Shown piece by piece: positions 54,341 through 61,812 of a DNA stretch of 64,000 nt. Source of the DNA: Natrinema ejinorense (GTDB lineage Archaea; Halobacteriota; Halobacteria; Halobacteriales; Natrialbaceae). Location: NCBI RefSeq assembly GCF_002494345.1, contig NZ_NXNI01000001.1, positions 2,542,001 through 2,606,000 on the forward strand. The letters are read 5' to 3'. The first letter of the stretch is position 1, and every line of letters begins with the position of its first letter. The notes beneath the pieces are model-generated. The model made no database searches. It saw nothing but the letters and a program-made list of their open reading frames with translations, and had not been told where the DNA came from. The position numbers and the translations under genes are program-made.

Positions 54341-54985
54341 TTAGTAGTGACCAGTGTCCGACTCGAGGACGTCGGCCGCGGGCGTCCGACGACCGCAGCT
54401 GGGACAGAACGACCAGTCCGACCGGATCTCGTCGCCACAGTCACAGAACAGTCGCCGCGAGGCCTTCTCGCCGCAGTTGGGACAGTAGACGTGATCGCCC
54501 TCGAGAGTGTCACCACACTGGGTACACTGGACGGTCTCCTCGCCGGCTCGGGCATCCCTCGACCCCTGTGTCTGACTCCGCTGGTGACCTCGATCAGGCT
54601 GCCGTCCGTCCGCGGGCGGTGTCTCACGCGTCCGCTCGTCGTCGACACGGACCCCCTCGTCGGACCGGACGGTCGCCCCCTCGAGCGAGATCGAGACGGA
54701 GACGTCTCGGGGATCGGCGGACCTCGGTTCGTGTGCGCGCGAGTTCGGCTGCTCGATTCCGAGCTCCCGGAGTCGCGTCGCGAGTCGCTCGTCGACCAGT
54801 TCGCGAACCAGTTCCTCGATCGCCCCCTCCCCGTCACGTTCCGACCGCTCGCCGCCGACCGCCGTTCCACCGTCGCCCTCGAGATACGCACGCAGTGCCT
54901 CGCGCATCGCTTCGCTCTTGGAGGTCTCGAGGTCCTCGAGTTCCTCGACGAGGTCGTCGTCGGCGCGGAACGTGATCTTGCTCAT
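54341..54985 (-). CDS. cdrL: Cell division regulator CdrL (RHH plus zinc ribbons)
   Basis: 214 residues. N-terminal MSKITFRADDDLVEELEDLE and SKSEAMREALRAYL form a ribbon-helix-helix domain. After a low-complexity linker, two zinc ribbons: CTQC...CPNC (about 151-170) and CDC...CPSC (about 181-199). This is the CdrL architecture, a regulator of cdrS-ftsZ2. Separate promoter: 195 bp lie between it and cdrS, holding the GTCTTAC array. Confidence 0.88.
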   Translation of the reverse strand: MSKITFRADDDLVEELEDLETSKSEAMREALRAYLEGDGGTAVGGERSERDGEGAIEELVRELVDERLATRLRELGIEQPNSRAHEPRSADPRDVSVSISLEGATVRSDEGVRVDDERTRETPPADGRQPDRGHQRSQTQGSRDARAGEETVQCTQCGDTLEGDHVYCPNCGEKASRRLFCDCGDEIRSDWSFCPSCGRRTPAADVLESDTGHY

Positions 54986-55111
54986 GGGCCAGTTGCTCCC
55001 GTGTTATCACGCCTCCTATATCAATCATTCTTCCGTTCACGATCAGTGACCTGAGCTGGCGTCGAATAATAACCCTTATGTGCACCTCGCGGACTACGTA
55101 GAAGTGCCTGC

Positions 55112-55185
55112 CCGCCCTTAGCTCAGACTGGTAGAGCAGTCGACTGTAGATCGACTTGCCCCCCGTTCAAATCGGGGAGGGCGGA
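55112..55185 (+). tRNA. tRNA-Tyr (GTA anticodon)
   Basis: 74 nt cloverleaf. Acceptor CCGCCCT (55112-55118) pairs with AGGGCGG (55178-55184), discriminator A. D arm GCTC...GAGC, anticodon stem GTCGA/TCGAC with loop CTGTAGA and anticodon GTA at 55146-55148, T arm CCCCG TTCAAAT CGGGG. The C1-G72 pair is the archaeal/eukaryal tyrosine identity element. A TATA-like aataataaccc lies about 40 bp upstream. Confidence 0.95.
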
Positions 55186-55449
55186 TCCTCTTTCCTGTCG
55201 AAGTATGGTTGACCCCCGAATAGACCGCCGTCTCGCACTTTTACCCGATCTCAGACGGCTCAAAATTCGGAGTAGAACTTGTTACAAAACGATGGTCCGC
55301 GCCCGCTTGCGAATTGCAGAGCTATCCACAGGGGGCCGCGTGAACCGCTACTGTCCTCACTGCGGTGGCTGGATGGTCACCGAGACATCAGCCGGCGGTA
55401 TTCCGTCGTGTCTGTGTAAACGGACCTCACGACGTTCAGGAGGTGTCTC
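55186..55449. other. Decayed segment with a zinc-ribbon-like remnant
   Basis: Directly after tRNA-Tyr. A fragment reading CPHCGGWMVTETSAGG..CLC (about 55350-55420) resembles a small zinc-ribbon protein, but the frame around it is arginine-rich on both sides and I would not call it an intact gene. Confidence 0.4.
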
Positions 55450-55794
55450 GAGACCAATGCATACCTTCCCAGAACTACCGATGAGGAGCCCGTCGACTAC
55501 CTTGAAGAACGCGATGAAAGAAGCGAGTCGTGGACTCGAGCGCACCCGCGTGAGGCGCTGATCGAATCGTTCGGACGGCTCGGTTACAAGGTGCGCTCAG
55601 AGATAGCAAGGACGTCCACTACTGCGCTCTCGAACTTGAGGACGACGAGTATCTCGGCCGGTGCGACTGCAAAAGGCTGGCAGTACCACGACGGCCCCTG
55701 TGCGCATCTCTGCACGCTTCGGAAGGCCGATTGCCTCGAGATGATCGATGTCGAACCAACCGACGGCAGCGTGTCGGACAGGTGTAAGATGTAA
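55450..55794 (+). pseudogene. SWIM zinc-finger protein, frameshifted
   Basis: The reading passes through three segments. Frame A gives DYLEERDERSESWTRAHPRE and LIESFGRLGYKVRSE; then frame B gives SKDVHYCALELEDDEYLGRC DCK; then frame A again gives GWQYHDGPCAHLCTLRKAD. Together they restore the SWIM motif CDC...CAH. One G is missing near 55600 and one A is extra in the AAAA run near 55669, two compensating single-base changes. Ends TAA at 55792-55794. Small SWIM proteins are common on haloarchaeal plasmids and proviruses. A short coding-like piece continues to 55914. Confidence 0.65.
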
Positions 55795-56002
55795 CAGGCT
55801 ATCGGCGAGACATTTGAGGGAGAGCCACACGACACCGCGATCGAACGGGCGGCCCAGCATGAACGGGACGTGGAGTCTCGCATAGCGTGCACGCACACTC
55901 GCGCGAAGCCATGACAAAGACTCCCTTCCTCCCTTGATACGAACTGCCGATCCCAACGCCGTCCCCGTATTCACGGGAGATGCAAATCAGGGTGAGCCAC
56001 TG

Positions 56003-56546
56003 ATGTCCCGGATGGATTACGACCCCTCGAGTCGCGTCTCGTTCGGTTGTCCCGACGACCTGCTCGAGACGCTCGACGAGATCGCCGACCGGGAGGACAA
56101 GAATCGGAGCGAGAAGCTTCGCGAGCTATAGTAGCAACTGAAAGTCATTGCACACCTGATCGCACGACAGCGTTGCGATCAGTGTGTAAATCGTTTCAGT
56201 TGCTACTATAGTCGAGAAAGAAGTCGAGGCGAAGGGGCGATCTGAACGAACTCCAGCCAATACTACCTGATGACGAGCGACTCGCCGAAGCCTACCGGAT
56301 GCTTCATGAGAGAGCGTCTGCTCCCCATAAGATCAAGCGACGGATGAAACTCGAGACGGCGAAAAAAAGCTCTACGACAACAGTACGCCCAAGATCGCCG
56401 TTTTCGAGGAGCTCATCAAGCCGCTCGAGAGTATGAACTACATCTCGGTGGCGACTGGGCACGAAAACGGGTGGATCGTCGTCCCGCCAATGACCGACAC
56501 TGACGGCGAAGACGTGGCCTCACCTGACGAAAAGGCTGCCGTGTAA
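56003..56546 (+). pseudogene. Ribbon-helix-helix protein gene disrupted by a MITE and frameshifts
   Basis: The first 42 residues (FGCPDDLLETLDEIADREDK, RSEKLREL) are a CopG-like ribbon-helix-helix domain. The frame then hits TAG, which is the first codon of the palindromic element at 56129-56208. After the element the same gene goes on: VEKEVEAKG, then one extra G near 56240 shifts to NELQPILPDDERLAEAYRML, then one missing A in an A7 run near 56362 shifts to KLYDNSTPKIAVFEELIKPL and GHENGWIVVPPMTD, ending TAA at 56544-56546. Undamaged it would have encoded about 155 residues. Confidence 0.7.
56129..56208 (+). mobile_element. MITE-like palindromic element, copy 3 (inserted in a gene)
   Basis: 80 bp, terminal repeats TAGTAGCAACTGAAA / TTTCAGTTGCTACTA perfect, and flanked on each side by TA (56127-56128 and 56209-56210), consistent with a 2-bp target duplication. 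Including flanks the inverted repeat is an unbroken 18 bp. The best preserved copy, so probably the youngest of the four. Confidence 0.85.
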
Positions 56547-56714
56547 GCGATACCCCGCCGCTTTTTCCATCAGATTTTTTCAGTAGTCCGATTTTTGTAA
56601 CCTACACCAAGAAGTAGAGATGATGGCTGTACCGTTCGATCCTCTCGAAAATCACATAGTAGCGGTCTTCGGTTTACGATAGCTATTTACATTTTCGAGA
56701 GAATATTCCGTTCT
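56547..56714. other. AT-rich spacer with the promoter of the 56715 gene
   Basis: 168 bp, much richer in A and T than the rest of the window. gctatttacat at about 56681-56690 is a TATA candidate 25-30 bp before GTG 56715. Confidence 0.45.
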
Positions 56715-57014
56715 GTGTCCTTCAACATCAGAGATATTGTTTTTAGTGAGCCAAGTGGTGGACTATACCCAATTATACAGTTCACCATCTCACTCTTTTT
56801 ACTGGTTTTCTACGTCTACTACGGTATTCTACTCGATGTTCCCTCTTTGAATCTCCTCATTATGGCGGTTGGATTCGCTTTGGCCGGGGCCGCTGAATTT
56901 CTCCCAACGGAGCGGCGACGGACAGCAGGTGTACTGCGTGTCTCCGCGATTCTCCTGTTGATTGGTCTACTTGCCCTCATCGTATTCGCTCCCGAAATTC
57001 TTTTCCGAGGGTGA
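56715..57014 (+). CDS. Small membrane protein of foreign base composition
   Basis: 99 residues from GTG, three hydrophobic helices (about 18-38, 47-61, 72-95). Codon use is AT-rich (many TTT, ATT, TTA) unlike the GC-rich chromosomal genes, so recent acquisition is likely. It has no recognised family. Supported as a gene by the TATA box at leaderless spacing and the intact frame among decayed neighbours. Confidence 0.6.
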   Translation: MSFNIRDIVFSEPSGGLYPIIQFTISLFLLVFYVYYGILLDVPSLNLLIMAVGFALAGAAEFLPTERRRTAGVLRVSAILLLIGLLALIVFAPEILFRG

Positions 57015-57093
57015 CTCTATGAGTGATCCTTAAGAGAGTATCAAACAGCACTGGTGAATCGCTGTACAGCGTCGACTTTAACCGTCAGAACTA

Positions 57094-57173
57094 TACTAGC
57101 CACTGAAAGTCAATGCACACCTGACCGCATGATGGCGTTGCGGTCAGTGTGCAATTCGTTTCAATAGCTACTA
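57094..57173 (+). mobile_element. MITE-like palindromic element, copy 4 (diverged)
   Basis: 80 bp, same orientation as copy 3, sharing ACTGAAAGTCA.TGCACACCTGA and the central GGCGTTGCGGTCAGTGTG. Ends degraded (TACTAGCC / ATAGCTACTA). Directly followed by a transposase remnant. Confidence 0.75.
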
Positions 57174-57331
57174 TTGGAAAGTAAAGCGATCCAGTTAGCT
57201 AAAAATGCTGTTGGTGGGCGATGCGAAGTCGCCGCCCCCGAATGGGGTGGCGGCTTCGCCGAGTACGCGGTGCTGTCGCTGCACTGTCCGCGGGTTTATC
57301 TGGAGAAAGCGTACCGAGAAACCCACCGCGC
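57174..57331 (+). pseudogene. IS5-type transposase N-terminal remnant
   Basis: Reading gives IQLAKNAVGGRCEVAAPE followed by GGGFAEYAVLSLHCPRVYLE and KAYRET, which resembles the N-terminus of haloarchaeal IS5-group transposases (AxNAVG, APEGGGG, VSLHGLRVYL). Similarity stops after about 50 residues, no DDE residues or terminal repeats follow. Confidence 0.5.
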
Positions 57332-57742
57332 TTATCGACACAGACAGCCACGCGATTCTGTATGTCCGCGAATCCGGTCTTCGAGGACGATTCGTCACCG
57401 GATCGGGGTCGGTTCCCGTACTGACAGCTCCATTATTCATGACTCGGTGGGATGGAACTGAACATCGAGGACATCCTCGAAGGGCCGTAAACGTTCGCGA
57501 ACGGCAACGTGTACGGGCCCGTTTCAGTAGGCGACCGGGGCACAACATACACCTACTCTGTCAGACGGTCCGCGAGCGGCCGACGGCCAGTCGACGAGAC
57601 GGACAGCCGCTGTGACGAGTCTCTCGGCACGGACCCGCCGGCCACACGACCCCATACAAAACGTGTAGCAGTCGTCTGACAGGGGTAAAGGGATCGAAAC
57701 AATGAGTCGGTGGCCCGTCCGCTGGCAGTGAGACCGCTGTGG
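57332..57742. other. Non-coding tail of the decayed region
   Basis: About 410 bp. Several open frames exist but none has protein-like composition throughout. It ends with the promoter region of the ABC cassette at 57743. Confidence 0.4.
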
Positions 57743-58504
57743 ATGTTTACCCACTCAGTTCCGGATTCGCGATCGTCGGCGGAGAATCGAACGGACGAAC
57801 GCGAATCGTCGACCGCCGTTCGACTCGAGGGCGTTACCCACCGGTACGGAGCCACCGGCGGGCGGTTCCGCTCGAGCGCCGAGCGGACGGTGACCGCGCT
57901 TCGCGACGTTTCCCTGGAGGTATCGACGGGAACGATCGTCGGACTCGAGGGACCGAGCGGGAGCGGGAAGTCGACGGTGCTGCATGCCGTTTCGGGGTTG
58001 CTGGTGCCGTCGGACGGGAGCGTCGAACTCCTGGGAACCGATCTCGCTGGGCTGTCGGACGCGGAGCGAACGCGGCTGCGGCGACGCCACATCGGGATCG
58101 TGTTCCAGCGGTTCCATCTCCTCCCGTCGCTGTCCGCCCGCGCGAACGTCGCGTTGCCGCTCGTGCAGACGGGGCTCCCGCGCCGGGATCGGCGCAAGCG
58201 CGCGGCGGCGCTGCTCGAGGCCGTCGGTCTCGGTGACCGCACGACCCACCTGCCCGGCGAACTCAGCGGCGGCGAGCGACAGCGCGTCGCGATCGCACGG
58301 GCGCTGTCGACGGACCCGGACGTCATCGTCGCCGACGAGCCGACCGGCGAACTCGACACGGCGACCGGCGCGGACGTCCTCGAGTTGTTGACCGACGTCG
58401 GACGGGATCGGGCGGTGTTAGTGGCCTCGCACGACGAGGCGACGCTCGAGGTCGCGGATCGGGTTGTCACACTGTGCGATGGACGGGTTGACGATGTCCG
58501 ATGA
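57743..58504 (+). CDS. MacB/LolD-type ABC transporter ATPase
   Basis: 253 residues. Walker A GPSGSGKST (about 71-79), Q-loop FQRFHLL, signature LSGGERQRVAIARAL (about 173-187), Walker B VIVADEPTGELD (about 193-204), switch His in ASHDEAT. The VxLEGVTHRYG start and TGELD are typical of MacB/LolD enzymes that power extrusion of lipoproteins or peptides. ATG 57743 is preferred; GTG 57710 is possible. Overlaps the next gene by 11 bp. Confidence 0.9.
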   Translation: MFTHSVPDSRSSAENRTDERESSTAVRLEGVTHRYGATGGRFRSSAERTVTALRDVSLEVSTGTIVGLEGPSGSGKSTVLHAVSGLLVPSDGSVELLGTDLAGLSDAERTRLRRRHIGIVFQRFHLLPSLSARANVALPLVQTGLPRRDRRKRAAALLEAVGLGDRTTHLPGELSGGERQRVAIARALSTDPDVIVADEPTGELDTATGADVLELLTDVGRDRAVLVASHDEATLEVADRVVTLCDGRVDDVR

Positions 58505-59774
58505 GCGCGACGGGCGAGGAAGGGCGGACGGTCCGCGACGAACCCGGTGGCTCGGGATCGTCGGGGTGACGCTACGCAGGTGGTGGCAGCGGGCGACGGG
58601 AACGACGGTCGGCAGAATCGCATCGACGATCGCCGCCGTCGCGCTGACGATCGCGTTGCTGGTAGTCGTCACTGGGATCGCGCTGGCGCTTGCCGACGGC
58701 GGCGTGGCGAGCACGGACGACGCCGACATCCGCGTGACGCCCGAAGCGAGCGGGACGCTGTCGTCCGTCGACGGAGTCGAGGGGCCGCGGCTCGGGGCGA
58801 CCAACGAACGGGCCGAAACGATCCGTTCGGCGGGCGGCGTCGAGCACGCGTCACCGGTCTTGCTCGAGACGGTCCGATTCGAGTCGTCGGACGGCGACCC
58901 ACGGCCGGTCCGTCTCGTCGGCGTCGTTCCCGACGACGAGCCACGGACCGTCGCGGGGCTGTCGACGGCCGCCCTCAAGCCGGGTGATCCCCACTACGCC
59001 AACGGCTCGTACGACGGCCGATTGACGAGGGAGATCGTCCTCTCGCCCACTGCAGCGGACCGGCTCGGCGCGTCCGTGGGCGACGAACTCGCCGTTTCGG
59101 GGGGTGGACAAGAGCGGACGAACGCCGCTGCACCCTCGGTGACGGTGACGGCGATCGCGGACGAGCGGACCGGCGGAACAGGGGCACCGATCGCGCTCGT
59201 GCACCTGAGCGAGCTCCAGTCGCTCGCCGGGGCCGACGACGGCGAACTCGCCGATCGACTGGTGGTCTGGGGGAACCCTCAGGCGGCACAGTCGGCTGCC
59301 ACCGACGCGTACCCGACCGCGGCGGTCGAACCGGTGAGTGGCCCCGATCCGTCGGCGCTGTTCGAGGACGGCCTGGCGTTCGCAACGAGCGTGATCGCGT
59401 TGCTGGTCGGCGTGACGATCTGTGCGTCCTTCGTTGCGACGACGATGGGGATGACCATCGACGAGGACCGTCGGATGCTCGCCGTCCTCGAGTCGGTCGG
59501 CTTCCCCGCCCGGAGCCGGCTCGCCGTCGTCGCGGTGTCGACGGGGACCACGACGCTGGTGGGGTCGATCGTCGGCATCGGTCTCGGGATGGCGGGGATC
59601 GTCGGCGTCAATGCCGTCGCCGGCGCGACCGTCGCACCGGGTACGGTCGCCCGGTTTCACCCGGTGTTCGTCCCATACGCGATCGCGGTCGCGCTCCTAT
59701 CGGGGCTGGTCGCCGTTCCGTACCCGCTTGCCGTTGCCGCGCGAACGTCCGTCCTCGAGGAGGTGGGGCGATAA
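58494..59774 (+). CDS. FtsX/MacB-type ABC permease 1
   Basis: 426 residues. One helix near the N-terminus (about 40-66), a large extracellular domain (about 70-300), then three helices at about 300-325, 350-380 and 390-415. This is the four-helix FtsX/MacB topology. Extended loop VLESVGFPARSRL after helix 2 is the ATPase contact. Pairs with the downstream permease, probably as a heterodimer. Confidence 0.85.
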   Translation: MSDERDGRGRADGPRRTRWLGIVGVTLRRWWQRATGTTVGRIASTIAAVALTIALLVVVTGIALALADGGVASTDDADIRVTPEASGTLSSVDGVEGPRLGATNERAETIRSAGGVEHASPVLLETVRFESSDGDPRPVRLVGVVPDDEPRTVAGLSTAALKPGDPHYANGSYDGRLTREIVLSPTAADRLGASVGDELAVSGGGQERTNAAAPSVTVTAIADERTGGTGAPIALVHLSELQSLAGADDGELADRLVVWGNPQAAQSAATDAYPTAAVEPVSGPDPSALFEDGLAFATSVIALLVGVTICASFVATTMGMTIDEDRRMLAVLESVGFPARSRLAVVAVSTGTTTLVGSIVGIGLGMAGIVGVNAVAGATVAPGTVARFHPVFVPYAIAVALLSGLVAVPYPLAVAARTSVLEEVGR

Positions 59775-59776
59775 CG

Positions 59777-61003
59777 ATGTGGCGGAAGGCAGTTCGAATC
59801 CGTGCGGTGATCGGGCTCGCCGTCGCACAGCTCCGGCGGTCGCCCGGCCGAACCGCACTCTCCGTGCTCGCGGTCGCGCTGGCCGTGCTCTCGGTAACGG
59901 TGCTCGCGAGCCTCGGCGTCGGCGTCGTCGAGAAGGGCGAGGAGGGACTCGACAGGGCGAACCGGGACATCTGGATGACGAGCGACCCGGTCGATCCGGC
60001 CGCGAGCGGGACCGAAAACCCGATCGTCGGGGCCCACGGGATAGCGGCGGAAATGACCGCACGCGACGACGTTCAGACTGCATCCCCGATCGCGATGTAC
60101 GACGTCTATCTCGGAACGAATACGACTGCGCTCCAGCGCAGGCCTGCGGTCGGCGTCCAGCGGACCCACCACGAGTTCGACTTTCAGGCGGGTGGCGGGT
60201 TCGAGGTCGACGAGGAGGCCGCCGCCAGTCCACCGCCAGCGGAGCCGTCGGTCGAGGAGATCGTGATCGACCCGCGAGTCGCGGACGATCTGAACGTCTC
60301 GGTCGGCGACACGCTCTACGTCGGGACGAGCAGGCAGACCGCACGGGCAAACGAGTTTACCGTCGTCGGTATCTCCGGTTACTACTCGCAGTATCTCGGC
60401 TCGCCGGCAGTGACGGTTCCCCTCGGGGACTTACAGGCAGTCGCGGGGACATCGGGCACCGACCGAGCGACGTTTATCATCGCCAACGTGGCGGACGGTG
60501 CCGACCGGAACGCCGTCGCGGACGATTTGAGCGCGGAGTACCCCGGATACGACGTTCGGACCAGTGACGATCAGGTCGAGTCGATGATCGAGGAGCGCAC
60601 GATCGTCCTCGCGAGCGGTGTGACGCTGGTCGGTCTCGCCATCGTCGGCGGTGTCGTCCTGACGGCGAACCTGTTCGCGCTCGTGGCCCACCAGCAGCGC
60701 CAACAGCTCGCAGCGCTCCGTGCGATCGGCCTCTCCCGGCGGCTGCTCGCCGGAACGATCGGTGCACAGGGGCTCCTGATCGGTCTCGTCGGCGGCCTCG
60801 TCGGCCTCGCGGCGACGCCGTTGGCCGTGACCGGCCTGAACCGTTTCTCGGCATCCGTGCTGGGATTCGAGCGGCTCCTTCGGACGACGAGCGGGATCTA
60901 CGCCGGCGGCATCGCGCTCGCACTCGTCGTCGGGACGGTCGTCGCACTCGTTTCGGGGTGGCGGGCCGGCCGATACGCCCGTATCGAACACCTCGAGGCC
61001 TGA
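59777..61003 (+). CDS. FtsX/MacB-type ABC permease 2
   Basis: 408 residues, same topology: helix about 27-50, extracellular domain about 55-275, helices about 278-305, 330-355 and 375-397. QQLAALRAIGLSRRLLAGTI (about 311-330) is the FtsX cytoplasmic loop. Starts 2 bp after permease 1. The cassette has no adjacent substrate gene that identifies its cargo. Confidence 0.85.
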   Translation: MWRKAVRIRAVIGLAVAQLRRSPGRTALSVLAVALAVLSVTVLASLGVGVVEKGEEGLDRANRDIWMTSDPVDPAASGTENPIVGAHGIAAEMTARDDVQTASPIAMYDVYLGTNTTALQRRPAVGVQRTHHEFDFQAGGGFEVDEEAAASPPPAEPSVEEIVIDPRVADDLNVSVGDTLYVGTSRQTARANEFTVVGISGYYSQYLGSPAVTVPLGDLQAVAGTSGTDRATFIIANVADGADRNAVADDLSAEYPGYDVRTSDDQVESMIEERTIVLASGVTLVGLAIVGGVVLTANLFALVAHQQRQQLAALRAIGLSRRLLAGTIGAQGLLIGLVGGLVGLAATPLAVTGLNRFSASVLGFERLLRTTSGIYAGGIALALVVGTVVALVSGWRAGRYARIEHLEA

Positions 61004-61089
61004 CCGCGAGTGCGTCGGTTCCGGGTCGACGACCGGTGCCGGCTTTCGCACCCCGAACCCACTTGCCGGCTGGAGCCGTAGCGGTCGCA

Positions 61090-61713
61090 ATGGGACTTCG
61101 AACATCCATCGGTGAACGGTCGACCGCCGCGTCCGGGTCGGAATCGACGGCTGCCCGCTCGCGCTGGCGGCATCTCGGCGGCCATCTCCTCACCGCGGTC
61201 GGGCTGGTCGCGTTCACCTACGCCGTCTTGCGAGTACTGGGGCCCCGAGACGACGTGCCCGTCCAGTCCGTCGACGAAGTACGGGCCGAGATGGACGACG
61301 TCGTCCCCGAGGAACTCCAGCGTCTGGCCGACGACGCCCCGGACGATCGGTCGAGTTCGATCGACACGATTCGGAATCGGGTGGGGTCGTCCGTCCCCGA
61401 CGAGATCACGGAGATCGCCATCGACGGTCCCGGAAGCGATGCGTCCGAGACCGACCCGGACGTGGCGTCGGCTCCCGACGCAAACGAGAGCGAGGGCGGT
61501 GGTGACGCACTCGGCGAGGCGGCGACCAGCGCCGAGTATACCGCCGGCGAACGAGCCGACGAGGAGATCGCCGAGCGAGCGGCGTCGAACGTGCAGGCGG
61601 ACCCGGCGGAGCCGGGCGAGCTGACGGTCGCGGAAGACATCGCGGACGAACTCCTCGACACCGGACCGGATGCCGATGCCGAAAGCGAGGACGACGCCGA
61701 CGCCGAGGAGTGA
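61090..61713 (+). CDS. Single-pass acidic protein, unknown function
   Basis: 207 residues. One hydrophobic helix (about 28-46, HLLTAVGLVAFTYAVLRVLG), then about 160 very acidic, Ala-, Asp- and Glu-rich residues that are probably disordered and outside. No motif. It lies 86 bp after the ABC cassette on the same strand, so it could be cotranscribed. Confidence 0.6.
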   Translation: MGLRTSIGERSTAASGSESTAARSRWRHLGGHLLTAVGLVAFTYAVLRVLGPRDDVPVQSVDEVRAEMDDVVPEELQRLADDAPDDRSSSIDTIRNRVGSSVPDEITEIAIDGPGSDASETDPDVASAPDANESEGGGDALGEAATSAEYTAGERADEEIAERAASNVQADPAEPGELTVAEDIADELLDTGPDADAESEDDADAEE

Positions 61714-61812
61714 CTCCGCCGCCGACCGCGACGGCGTGACGCTGGCTCGAGCGACCGCCTCGCGCCACCGGAAACGTGGGCCTTATCCGCCGGTCGCCCC
61801 TAGCGCGTTCCG

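Noticed and set aside
55205-55561. 118-residue open frame with a zinc-ribbon-like middle
   Set aside because: Only about 30 residues look protein-like; both ends are Arg/Ser-rich and overlap the SWIM pseudogene.
55186-57742. Duplicate of the tRNA-Tyr 3' end marking an integration boundary
   Set aside because: Searched by eye for copies of the T-arm and acceptor sequence and found none.
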